DNA of 5,754 nt from an uncultured Clostridia bacterium (lineage in GTDB: Bacteria; Bacillota; Clostridia; Oscillospirales; Acutalibacteraceae). The stretch covers positions 1 to 5,754 of the forward strand of contig CAMEMA010000068.1 of NCBI GenBank assembly GCA_945926705.1, given 5' to 3'. A program made the position numbers and the translations under genes. The notes under the pieces are model-generated. The model was not told the DNA's origin and did not search any database. It worked only from the letters and a program-made list of their open reading frames with translations. Below, in pieces: positions 1 through 5,754 of this stretch (within the stretch, counting starts at the first letter, position 1; every line of letters begins with the position of its first letter).

Positions 1-314
1 TCATCTGCTCCCATTTCTAGTCCCAAAACACAGTCTACTTCATCATTTCTTGCAGTTAAAAGAACAATAGGAATTGTACGGGTTTCTTTATCAAGTTTAA
101 GGCGACCGCATATACTTAAACCATCCGGCGCAGGCATAACCCAATCTAAAATTATTGCATCAGGTACTCTCCTTTGTACAGCTTTTAAAAGTTCGTTTCC
201 TTCAGAAAACTCTTGAGTTTCAAATCCATACTCCTTAAGAGCCAAAGCTGCAAGTTTTCTTATATTTGGTTCATCGTCTACTACATAAATAAGTTCTGTT
301 CCTATTTCTGACAT
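1..314 (-). CDS. Response regulator, receiver domain (partial, C-terminus off the left edge)
   Basis: The visible 104 residues form most of a CheY-like receiver domain, the part of a two-component regulator phosphorylated by a sensor histidine kinase in the cytoplasm. Seen: the acidic pair D13-D14 in YVVDDEPNIRKL, the phospho-acceptor D57 in ILDWVMPAPDG, the switch threonine T87 in IVLLTARND, and the start of the GADD motif at 102-104. The conserved lysine and any output domain lie beyond the edge. The DDEPNIRKL and LDWVMP.PDG wording resembles OmpR/PhoB-type regulators with a winged-helix DNA-binding domain, but this is inference because the output domain is missing. The ATG at 314-312 is the first possible start, since an in-frame TAG lies two codons upstream. 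An AGGAGAG ribosome site (complement of 326-332) lies 11 bases before it. No partner kinase is in view. A 470-base intergenic region separates it from the divergent tRNA. Confidence 0.93.
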   Translation of the reverse strand, partial: MSEIGTELIYVVDDEPNIRKLAALALKEYGFETQEFSEGNELLKAVQRRVPDAIILDWVMPAPDGLSICGRLKLDKETRTIPIVLLTARNDEVDCVLGLEMGAD

Positions 315-736
315 TTTCTAATACACTCTCCTGATAAATATTAAAATTAAAAAATAAGTTAAAATATTACTATTGGGGTATTAAGCCTATAAAATCACTT
401 AATGGAGTTATAATCTTTTAACATTGAATTTATTATAATACAGAATCAAAATAAAAACAAATAATTTGAAAATATTTAGGTTTAATATTTGAATTTGTTA
501 ATTTATAACCTAGAAAAAATGTATAAACACCTTATGTTTAGTCAAAATACAAAATCATATTTCTGAATTACAAAATATACAATTAAAAAATCAACATTTC
601 ATATGCGTTAAAAATTAGTTTTAAATAAGTATAATTTTTAATTATTCTAAGTATATCATTAATAAAAGGTTATGTACAACTTTTTTTAATATTTTTTATG
701 ACGAAAATTAATTAAAAATTTTATTTCATATTTCTA
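315..736. other. AT-rich divergent intergenic region without a gene
   Basis: No coding region or recognisable RNA gene is seen here. The stretch holds the leader and probable promoter of the leftward response regulator, then very AT-rich DNA up to the tRNA promoter. Inverted repeats visible are TAGGTT (477-482) with AACCTA (507-512), TAAACA (524-529) with TGTTTA (535-540), and the AT-only TTAAAAATTA (608-617) with TAATTTTTAA (632-641). A weak hairpin at 664-685 is followed by T-rich DNA. A 15-codon open frame at 519-566 has no ribosome site. In such AT-rich sequence most of these may be chance. The first two repeats lie upstream of the proposed regulator promoter, where activator sites often are. 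Confidence 0.6.
432..460 (-). promoter_or_regulatory. Probable sigma-A promoter of the response-regulator gene
   Basis: Reading leftward, TTGTTT (complement of 455-460) is followed after exactly 17 bases by TATAAT (complement of 432-437). The -10 is perfect, and the -35 matches the first three consensus bases. Transcription would start near 425, giving a leader of about 110 bases before the ATG at 314. AT-rich DNA makes TATAAT common, so the spacing is the main support. Confidence 0.45.
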
Positions 737-765
737 TTGACATTTATAATATAATGTATTACAAT
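737..765 (+). promoter_or_regulatory. Strong sigma-A promoter of tRNA-fMet
   Basis: A perfect -35 TTGACA (737-742) is followed after the optimal 17-base spacer by -10 TACAAT (760-765). Transcription would begin near 772, about 14 bases before the tRNA 5' end. That suits a short leader removed by RNase P. It is the best promoter match in the window, as expected for a stable RNA gene. A second TATAAT at 745-750 lies inside the spacer. Confidence 0.87.
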
Positions 766-785
766 ATAGAAAGTGGTTGAAAGAT

Positions 786-862
<77 letters not shown>

Positions 863-926
863 AATTCTCCTCGAATCATTAGATTTGGGGTATTTTTATT
901 ATTTAAATACATTGAAAGGGATATTT

Positions 927-1520
927 ATGAAAAAAATATCAGAATTAATTATTGCTTCAGAAAACAAAAATAAAATTGTTCATGTAAAGAATGTTTTAGA
1001 ACCTATAGGAATTAAAGTAAAAACTGTAAGCGATTTAGGTAAAATTGAAGAAAATGGTTCAACTTACAGAGAAAATGCTTTAATTAAGGCAGAAAATGTT
1101 TTTTCTAAATTTAATACTCCTGTTCTTGCAGACGATTCAGGATTTGAAATTGAATCTTTAAACGGTTTTCCGGGTACTGTATCTGCAAGATTTGCATCTG
1201 CATGTGGTAGTTATGAGGAAGCTTTTCGCATTTTAAATTCTTGTATATCCTTAAATTCAAATGCTTCATTTACTACTGTTTTAGTTTTAATGTACAAAGA
1301 TAATGAAAAAATTGTTAAGAAAATTTTTGAGGGAAATCTAAAAGGTAAATTTGTTTTTCCGGGAAGAGGAACAAATGGTTTTGGATATTGTCCTTGTTTT
1401 ATACCGGAAGGTTCTAATCAAACTTTGGCTGAAATGTCTGATGAAACCCGTATGAAATTTAATCATAGAGCTATAGCTCTAAATAAACTTTGTGATTTTT
1501 TGAAATCTGAAAATAATTAA
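927..1520 (+). CDS. rdgB: RdgB/HAM1-family non-canonical purine NTP pyrophosphatase
   Basis: This family hydrolyses XTP, dITP and ITP to monophosphate and pyrophosphate in the cytosol, keeping deaminated purines out of nucleic acids. The 197-residue length is normal for it. Motifs in order: the N-terminal substrate loop ASENKNK (10-16), ENALIKA (49-55), the catalytic LADDSGFE (67-74, with the acidic pair D69-D70), LNGFPGTVSARFA (78-90), GRGTNGFGYCP (146-156), TLAEM (166-170) and NHRAIAL (179-185). The start is the ATG at 927, preceded by AAAGGGA (915-921). An in-frame ATG at 885 would add 14 unconserved residues and has no ribosome site. Odd points: GFGYDP, nearly invariant in the family, reads GFGYCP (C155); SHR reads NHR (N179); and the usual pocket lysine before it aligns with R175. 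Base preference could therefore differ. The gene follows tRNA-fMet closely and has no clear promoter of its own. Family assignment is firm; exact substrate is not. Confidence 0.93.
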   Translation: MKKISELIIASENKNKIVHVKNVLEPIGIKVKTVSDLGKIEENGSTYRENALIKAENVFSKFNTPVLADDSGFEIESLNGFPGTVSARFASACGSYEEAFRILNSCISLNSNASFTTVLVLMYKDNEKIVKKIFEGNLKGKFVFPGRGTNGFGYCPCFIPEGSNQTLAEMSDETRMKFNHRAIALNKLCDFLKSENN

Positions 1521-1549
1521 TAATTAAATGCTTTGTAGTATCAAAATTT

Positions 1550-1590
1550 AAAAATAAAAAATACCACCCATATTTCCGGTTTGGGTGGTA
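1550..1590 (-). terminator. Rho-independent terminator of the asparaginase gene
   Basis: TACCACCCA (1562-1570) and TGGGTGGTA (1582-1590) form a perfect 9-bp stem around an 11-base loop. Read leftward, the stem is followed by six T, one A and five T (complement of 1561-1550), a textbook U-tract. It lies 23 bases past the asparaginase stop. In the rightward direction no U-tract follows, so any stop of rdgB transcripts here would be weaker. A small extra dyad ATGCA-ttt-TGCAT (1591-1603) sits between the stem and the asparaginase stop. Confidence 0.88.
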
Positions 1591-1613
1591 ATGCATTTTG
1601 CATGTATAAGTTA

Positions 1614-2618
1614 TCAGTATGTGTTGAATATTCTTTGAAGTTCTTCCAAACTTTTAGTTTTTGTTAGTCCTAGTGTAAGCAAAATTCTGGATTTTTGAGG
1701 AGAAAGATTTCCGGCATATATTCCTTTAACATTTATTTCAGAGTCGCTATGAGTTATCAGACCATTTGAAATTCTGGAAGCTCTTACAACCGGTATACCT
1801 TTTTTTATAATATCTGATATTTTACTATCCCATTCAATGCTGCTTCCGCCGCTTCCTGCTCCTGCAATTACTATACCGTCACACGTACTTGCAGCAAAAT
1901 CTAACAACTCTTTACTTGCATCTGCATAAAACATCAATATTTCAACTTTTGGTACATTTTTAATATCTGTAATGTTGAATTCTGTATTTAAAGTATGGAG
2001 TTTTGTTGATTCATTGTAGAATAATGCTTGGTTATCACGCATATATCCAAGACATCCCAAATCTTTTGGGTTGAATGCATCTGTACGGAACGTGTTTATT
2101 TTTGAAACATCTCGAGCTCCATATATTTGGTCTGAAAATGCAACCAAAACGCCTTTATTAGCAGACTGATTACTGGCTGCGAGAGACACTGCTTGATATA
2201 AATTGAACGGACCGTCTGCGCTTATTGCCGTACCCGGACGCATTGAACCTGTCAGTACTACAGGTTTATTTGTTTTCAAAATTAAATTTAAAAAATATGC
2301 TGTTTCTTCCAAAGTATCGGTACCATGAGTTACCACAAATCCATCAACGTCGCTTTTTTCAGAGGAATTGTTAATATACTTCGCAAGTTTAGTTAAGTGA
2401 CTCCAACTTATATCGCAGCTATCCACGCTAAATAGATTTTTTGATGTAACGTTGGCAACAGATTCCAGAGCCGGGATATCGGAAATGAGTTTATCCACTT
2501 TGACTTGAGCTGAGTCATAAGATGAAGTTACTCCTTCTTCTCCCGTTCCTGCAATTGTTCCTCCTGTACCTATCACAATTATATTTTTTTTTTCATTTTC
2601 TAATTTAATAGATTGCAT
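1614..2618 (-). CDS. L-asparaginase, type II-like sequence, no signal peptide
   Basis: It hydrolyses L-asparagine to L-aspartate and ammonia. At 334 residues it is a full-length bacterial asparaginase. Visible active-site elements, with E. coli AsnB-type (AnsB) equivalents: nucleophile T21 in GTGGTIAG (T12), flexible-loop Y34 (Y25), S67 in VDSCD (S58), T100-D101 in THGTDTLEETAYFL (T89-D90) and K173 in RDVSKINT (K162). MRPGTAISADGPFNLYQAV (126-144) and the C-terminal SPQKSRILL…RIFNTY region match type II enzymes closely. Type II enzymes are usually exported, but this N-terminus (MQSIKLENEKKN) is charged and leads straight into the first strand, so the protein is probably cytosolic. The start is well set: AGGAGA (complement of 2625-2630) lies 6 bases before the ATG. 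The gene is convergent with rdgB, divergent from ddl, and ends at a strong terminator. Some glutaminase side activity is possible. ansA or ansB would be a guess, so no symbol is given. Confidence 0.94.
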   Translation of the reverse strand: MQSIKLENEKKNIIVIGTGGTIAGTGEEGVTSSYDSAQVKVDKLISDIPALESVANVTSKNLFSVDSCDISWSHLTKLAKYINNSSEKSDVDGFVVTHGTDTLEETAYFLNLILKTNKPVVLTGSMRPGTAISADGPFNLYQAVSLAASNQSANKGVLVAFSDQIYGARDVSKINTFRTDAFNPKDLGCLGYMRDNQALFYNESTKLHTLNTEFNITDIKNVPKVEILMFYADASKELLDFAASTCDGIVIAGAGSGGSSIEWDSKISDIIKKGIPVVRASRISNGLITHSDSEINVKGIYAGNLSPQKSRILLTLGLTKTKSLEELQRIFNTY

Positions 2619-2685
2619 TTATATTCTCCTAAAATAATATTATGTTTAAATATTTTTAGTACAACAATGAACCATCAGACAACAT

Positions 2686-2712
2686 ATTATATCAAATCTA
2701 ACTTTAAATCAA
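2686..2712 (-). promoter_or_regulatory. Probable extended -10 promoter of the asparaginase gene
   Basis: Read leftward, TGATATAAT (complement of 2694-2686) is a perfect -10 with the TG of an extended -10 element. TTGATT (complement of 2712-2707) lies 15 bases upstream, which is short for a -35, but an extended -10 tolerates a poor one. The start would fall near 2679, giving a leader of about 60 bases. A second TATAAT (complement of 2735-2730) lacks a credible -35. Confidence 0.45.
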
Positions 2713-2831
2713 TATGTAAATGAAAAATAATTATACCGTCGAAGTATATTATTTTGAGCATTTTGTGAATAAAAATTGATTTATGGACTACATAAAGAGT
2801 TCAAATATATGTAACAATTGGATATGATTAG

Positions 2832-2840
2832 TGGTATAAT
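2832..2840 (+). promoter_or_regulatory. Probable extended -10 promoter of the ddl–murI–argS cluster
   Basis: TGGTATAAT is a perfect -10 (2835-2840) carrying the TG of an extended -10. At the 17-base distance the -35 position reads TAACAA (2812-2817), which is weak. The start would be near 2847, giving a leader of about 34 bases before the ddl ATG, too short for a riboswitch or T-box. No other promoter is evident before argS, so this one may serve the whole cluster. Confidence 0.5.
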
Positions 2841-2880
2841 ATTAATATTTGAAAATTTTTGTTTCAAGGTGGTATTTTTA

Positions 2881-3954
2881 ATGAAAAAAATTAATATTGG
2901 GATAATATTTGGAGGAAAATCTTCTGAACATGAAGTTTCCAGGACTTCTGCACAGGCAATAATTAATAATATTCGTAAGGATAAGTACAATATATATCTT
3001 ATAGGAATTACGAAACAGGGAGAATGGTTTTTAATTACAGAAGATTACGACAAAATAGGGAACGGAGATTGGGAAAACAACAGTTCAAAGAAAAGCGCTT
3101 TTATTTCGCCGGATTCTTCCTTTAAAGGTTTGATTGTTGATGATGGAAACGGAAAATTTGAAACAATAAGATTAGATGTTGTTATACCGGTTCTTCACGG
3201 AAAAAATGGCGAGGACGGTACCATGCAAGGATTATTGGAACTTTCTCAAATTCCTTTTGTCGGATGTGATACAACTTCATCGGCAGCTTGCATGGATAAA
3301 GTGGTAACTAATTGTATGTTATCGTATTCGGGCATAAGTAAGCCGGCATTTAATTGGTTTTATTCTTACGATTTTGAAAAAAACGCCGAAGAATGTATAA
3401 AAGAAACTGAAAAAATAATAAAAAAATATCCTATGTTTATAAAACCTGCAAACGCAGGTTCCTCTGTTGGAGTAAGCAAAGCTAACAATCGTGAGGAATT
3501 AATAGAAGGAATAAAAAAAGCTGCAAAAGAAGATCAAAAAATATTGATAGAAGAAGGAATAACCGGAAAAGAAGTTGAATGTGCGATTCTTGGAAATGAA
3601 AATCCCGTTGCTTCATGTGTGGGAGAGATAGCTCCGTCTAGTGGATTTTACGATTATGAAGCAAAATACATAAATGATTCATCAAAACTGTTTATTCCTG
3701 CAAGAATACCGGACAATATTTCGGAAGAAATTCGTAAAATTGCAGTTTTAGCATATAAAGTGATGGGTTGTAGCGGATTATCAAGAGTAGATTTCTTCGT
3801 TGAAGAAGGTACTAATCGAGTTTTGTTAAACGAAATAAATACTTTCCCCGGATTTACAAATATCAGCATGTATCCAAAACTTATGAAAGAAATAGGTGTT
3901 GATTTTCCCGACTTAATTGACCAACTTATAAATTTTGCTCTACAGCGTAAATAA
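2881..3954 (+). CDS. ddl: D-alanine–D-alanine ligase
   Basis: This ATP-grasp enzyme joins two D-alanines into the dipeptide that ends the peptidoglycan stem peptide; it acts in the cytosol. It has 357 residues, normal for the longer DdlA/VanA-like branch. Seen: the N-terminal FGGKSSEHEVS (10-20, E16 binding the first D-Ala), HGKNGEDGTMQGLLEL (106-121), the ATP-grasp KPANAGSSVGVSK (188-200), the omega-loop FYDYEAKY (256-263), SRVDFFV (301-307, metal ligand D304) and LLNEINTFPGFT (315-326, ligands E318 and N320). The omega-loop ends in K262-Y263, as in D-Ala-D-Ala ligases. D-lactate ligases of the VanA type have a histidine region there instead, so this should not be a vancomycin-resistance ligase. 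The chosen ATG has AAGGTGG (2866-2872) 8 bases upstream. An in-frame ATG at 2818 would overlap the promoter and add 21 unconserved residues. First gene of the cluster; murI follows after 22 bases. Confidence 0.96.
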   Translation: MKKINIGIIFGGKSSEHEVSRTSAQAIINNIRKDKYNIYLIGITKQGEWFLITEDYDKIGNGDWENNSSKKSAFISPDSSFKGLIVDDGNGKFETIRLDVVIPVLHGKNGEDGTMQGLLELSQIPFVGCDTTSSAACMDKVVTNCMLSYSGISKPAFNWFYSYDFEKNAEECIKETEKIIKKYPMFIKPANAGSSVGVSKANNREELIEGIKKAAKEDQKILIEEGITGKEVECAILGNENPVASCVGEIAPSSGFYDYEAKYINDSSKLFIPARIPDNISEEIRKIAVLAYKVMGCSGLSRVDFFVEEGTNRVLLNEINTFPGFTNISMYPKLMKEIGVDFPDLIDQLINFALQRK

Positions 3955-3961
3955 ATGAGTG

Positions 3962-3968
3962 AAGGGGG
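3962..3968 (+). promoter_or_regulatory. Ribosome binding site that sets the murI start
   Basis: AAGGGGG lies 8 bases before the TTG at 3977, the standard distance. The alternative GTG at 3959 sits before this site and has only the 3' end of ddl upstream. The ATG at 4016 has no good site ahead of it. This makes TTG 3977 the best start. Confidence 0.7.
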
Positions 3969-3976
3969 ACAAAAAA

Positions 3977-4822
3977 TTGGGACTGTACAAAAATGACAAA
4001 ATTTCCGGTAAATTGATGTATGCTCCTATAGGAGTTTTTGACTCCGGCTTGGGAGGTCTTACGCTTTTTAAAGCATTAAGAAAAATCACGCCACATGAAA
4101 ATATAATTTATTTTGGAGATACCGCTAGAGTTCCTTATGGTTCTAAAGATAAAGAGCAAATAAAGAAATATACTTGTCAGGACATTAATTTTTTAAACAC
4201 TTTTTTCCCCAAGATTAAGGTTGCGGCATGTGGCACAATAACTTCTTGTTTAAACGAAATTTATGATGATTTTTCGTCTCCTATCGGAGTGATACATCCA
4301 ACTTGTTTGTCAGCTGTGAATAAAACGCAAAATGGAAAAATAGGGGTAATGTGTACCGAAGCCACGAAGAAAAGTAAGGCATATGATACTTGTTTGTTGA
4401 GATTAAATTCGAATGTTCAAGTTTTTACACAAGCGTGTCCGAAATTAGTCGAGATTATTGAAAGCGGAAAATTTTTGAAAACAAGCCCGGAACTTTTGGA
4501 TGCTGTAAAAGTTTATGTAGGTTATTTGCTGGATTTTGGTGTAGATACAATAATTTTAGGATGCACTCATTATCCTATAATAAAAAATATCATAGAAAAA
4601 GTATCATTTGGTAAAATCAATTTGATTGATTCCGGATTTGAAACAGCTAAATTCGTAAAGGAACGTATGGCGGATTTAAATTTAATAAATGATTCCGTTA
4701 TGGTTGGATATTCAAAATTTTATGTTAGTGGAGATATAGAAGTGTTTTCTAAAAATGCAGAAGTTTTTCTAGGATATAACATAAGTGAGAATGTTTTTAA
4801 AATTAATATTAACGGCTATTAA
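3977..4822 (+). CDS. murI: Glutamate racemase
   Basis: This cofactor-independent racemase converts L-glutamate to the D-glutamate used by MurD in peptidoglycan synthesis. From the TTG start it has 281 residues, usual for the family. Visible: GVFDSGLGGLT (19-29, with D22 and S23), YFGDTARVPYGSK (45-57), the first catalytic cysteine C85 in VAACGTITSC (82-91), QACPKLVEIIESG (152-164), and the second catalytic cysteine in LGCTHYPII (194-202, C196-T197-H198). Near the end, SGDIEVFSKNAEVFLG matches the family's C-terminal GD…FLG pattern. Odd: the first cysteine is normally followed by N-T (ACNTAS), but here by G-T (CGTIT). I recall similar CGT forms in some clostridial sequences but cannot check. 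Both cysteines remain, so activity is likely. The start is TTG with a strong upstream site; a GTG at 3959 or ATG at 4016 cannot be fully excluded. The gene lies 22 bases after ddl and 8 before the DUF1934 gene. Confidence 0.93.
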   Translation: MGLYKNDKISGKLMYAPIGVFDSGLGGLTLFKALRKITPHENIIYFGDTARVPYGSKDKEQIKKYTCQDINFLNTFFPKIKVAACGTITSCLNEIYDDFSSPIGVIHPTCLSAVNKTQNGKIGVMCTEATKKSKAYDTCLLRLNSNVQVFTQACPKLVEIIESGKFLKTSPELLDAVKVYVGYLLDFGVDTIILGCTHYPIIKNIIEKVSFGKINLIDSGFETAKFVKERMADLNLINDSVMVGYSKFYVSGDIEVFSKNAEVFLGYNISENVFKININGY

Positions 4823-4830
4823 AGCTTTTA

Positions 4831-5265
4831 ATGGAGTTGAGAAGTATTAAAGAAAATTATTTGATAAATATTAAATCATTGAGAGAAATTGATGACGACG
4901 AAGATTTAATAGAAATAAGCACTACGGGAGATTTCAAAAAGGTTGGAGATAAGTGCTATATAATTTATAAAGAATATGACAGTACTGAACCAAGAAAGTA
5001 TAGAATGTGCGTAGTTAAAATTGAGGCACCTAATCGAGTTGAAATGATAAAAAATGAAAGCATTAAAACTAAAATCATTCTTGAAAAGGATAAACGACAT
5101 TATTGCCCATATAATGTTGAAAATGAAGCATTAATGGTTTCTGTGTACACAAAATGTATTAATTTTGACTTTAATGAAAAATGCGGTAAATTAACTCTTG
5201 AATATGCTATAGATATAAACTCTATATCGTTAGGTACTAAGAAAGTTGTAATAAATTTAATATAG
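4831..5265 (+). CDS. DUF1934/YwiB-like small beta-barrel protein
   Basis: A 144-residue protein of unknown molecular function. It has no signal peptide, membrane segment or catalytic motif. Alternating strand-like segments fit the small lipocalin-like barrel reported for DUF1934 (Bacillus YwiB): YIIYKEYD (43-50), VVKIEAPNRVEMIKN (61-75), TKIILEKDKRHYCPY (80-94), ALMVSVYTKCINFDF (100-114), GKLTLEYAID (119-128) and KKVVINLI (137-144). Its place directly before argS matches the known ywiB–argS order of Firmicutes, which is the strongest support. Assignment rests on this pattern and context, not on a search. The ATG at 4831 has no real Shine-Dalgarno site (only AAAG ending 6 bases upstream) and follows the murI stop by 8 bases, so translation is probably coupled to murI. 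A later TTG (4837 or 4861) is possible. Four cysteines occur, but not in a metal-binding pattern. Confidence 0.8.
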   Translation: MELRSIKENYLINIKSLREIDDDEDLIEISTTGDFKKVGDKCYIIYKEYDSTEPRKYRMCVVKIEAPNRVEMIKNESIKTKIILEKDKRHYCPYNVENEALMVSVYTKCINFDFNEKCGKLTLEYAIDINSISLGTKKVVINLI

Positions 5266-5285
5266 ATAGATAACAAGGAGAAGTT

Positions 5286-5754
5286 ATGTACAATCTAGAA
5301 AAAACCATAGAAAATATAAAAAAAGCGATAAGTAACGCAATATCAGACTTAGTTCAAAAAGGCGAAATATTGCAAAATTTTTCTGGCGATTTCAATATAG
5401 AAACTCCGGCAGATAAAAGTCATGGAGATTTATACACAAATGTAGCATTAGTATCAGCAAGAGAGTTCAAAATGCCTCCAAGAAAAATAGCTGATTTAAT
5501 TTTAAAAAATTTATCATTAGAGGGATTGGGAGTTCAAAAAATCGAAATAGCAGGTCCGGGATTTATCAATTTCTTCTTAGGAAGTGAATTTTTTTCAGAA
5601 ACTTTAAGAGAAATAATTAAATTGGGCAGTTCTTACGGAAAAAGCAATTATGGTAAAGGTCATAAAGTCATGGTTGAATTTGTTTCCGCAAATCCTACCG
5701 GACCTATGCATATAGGCAATGCAAGACTTGGAGCTTTGGGAGATTGTCTTGCTT
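5286..5754 (+). CDS. argS: Arginyl-tRNA synthetase (partial, C-terminus off the right edge)
   Basis: This class I synthetase charges tRNA-Arg with arginine using ATP. The first 156 residues are visible, roughly a quarter to a third of the usual 550-580. The N-terminal additional domain that contacts the tRNA D-loop is present, with ETPADKSHGDLYTNVAL (39-55), PPRKIADLI (64-72) and IAGPGFINFFL (88-98). It is followed by the catalytic-domain opening VEFVSANPTGPMHIGNAR (130-147). The class I HIGH signature reads HIGN (142-145), a form I recall as common in low-GC Gram-positive ArgS. The KMSK motif and the anticodon-binding domain are beyond the edge. The ATG has AAGGAG (5275-5280) 5 bases upstream, 20 bases after the DUF1934 stop. 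With so short a gap there is no T-box or other leader directly before argS, so expression probably comes from the ddl-side promoter or from one inside the upstream genes. Confidence 0.97.
   Translation, partial: MYNLEKTIENIKKAISNAISDLVQKGEILQNFSGDFNIETPADKSHGDLYTNVALVSAREFKMPPRKIADLILKNLSLEGLGVQKIEIAGPGFINFFLGSEFFSETLREIIKLGSSYGKSNYGKGHKVMVEFVSANPTGPMHIGNARLGALGDCLA

Noticed and set aside
519..566. Small open frame of 15 codons
   Set aside because: No ribosome binding site, no recognisable peptide, and such frames are expected by chance.
608..641. 10-bp perfect inverted repeat TTAAAAATTA/TAATTTTTAA
   Set aside because: It contains only A and T in a very AT-rich stretch, so chance is a sufficient explanation.
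664..685. Hairpin AAAAGGTT/AACTTTTT followed by T-rich DNA, possible terminator of a small RNA
   Set aside because: The stem has one G-C pair and one G-T wobble, and no convincing rightward promoter lies before it in the gene-free region.
885..913. Separate rdgB promoter TTGGGG (885-890), 17 bases, TACATT (908-913)
   Set aside because: The start would fall near 920, on top of the ribosome site, leaving an mRNA without a usable site; both boxes are also weak.
2781..2990. Leftward open frame over the ddl start, and similar frames at 3654-3869 and 4906-5100
   Set aside because: They lie opposite well-supported genes, lack ribosome sites and encode no recognisable protein.
2881..3954. Vancomycin-resistance D-Ala–D-Lac ligase
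   Set aside because: The omega-loop reads FYDYEAKY with Lys-Tyr at its end, as in housekeeping D-Ala-D-Ala ligases, and no vanH or vanX lies nearby.
5701..5754. Broken HIGH motif in argS (HIGN)
   Set aside because: HIGN is, as I recall, a common form in low-GC Gram-positive arginyl-tRNA synthetases, and the surrounding motif is intact.

Overview
The window is AT-rich bacterial DNA with good Shine-Dalgarno sites (AGGAG types) and the standard bacterial code (TAA, TGA and TAG all serve as stops). The protein types and the gene order murI – DUF1934 – argS point to a low-GC Gram-positive, most likely a clostridial Firmicute. No single marker here fixes the genus. Nothing in it looks like a mobile element, a CRISPR array or a phage.

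Layout from left to right. (1) The N-terminal part of a response-regulator gene runs leftward off the window edge. (2) A gene-free AT-rich stretch of about 470 bases follows, holding a probable leftward promoter for the regulator and a near-perfect rightward promoter for a tRNA. (3) A single initiator tRNA (tRNA-fMet, CCA encoded) is followed 64 bases later by a RdgB/HAM1-type purine-NTP pyrophosphatase gene on the same strand. (4) An L-asparaginase gene lies on the opposite strand, convergent with rdgB, with a strong terminator between the two stops. (5) A divergent promoter region leads into a rightward cluster: D-Ala-D-Ala ligase (ddl), glutamate racemase (murI), a small DUF1934/YwiB-like protein, and the start of arginyl-tRNA synthetase (argS), which runs off the right edge.

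Functionally, ddl and murI both supply D-amino-acid building blocks of peptidoglycan (the D-Ala-D-Ala dipeptide and D-glutamate). They sit in one tight, probably co-transcribed unit with argS. Gaps are 22, 8 and 20 bases, with no terminator visible inside. The asparaginase is transcribed away from this unit and supplies L-aspartate and ammonia. The tRNA and rdgB may share one transcript.

I do not see an undescribed multi-gene system: this is mostly housekeeping DNA. The points worth a second look are substitutions at normally invariant positions in RdgB (GFGYDP changed to GFGYCP, SHR changed to NHR) and in MurI (CNT changed to CGT). Others are the probable TTG start of murI, the tRNA-fMet–rdgB arrangement, and a signal-less asparaginase that resembles the type II enzymes.
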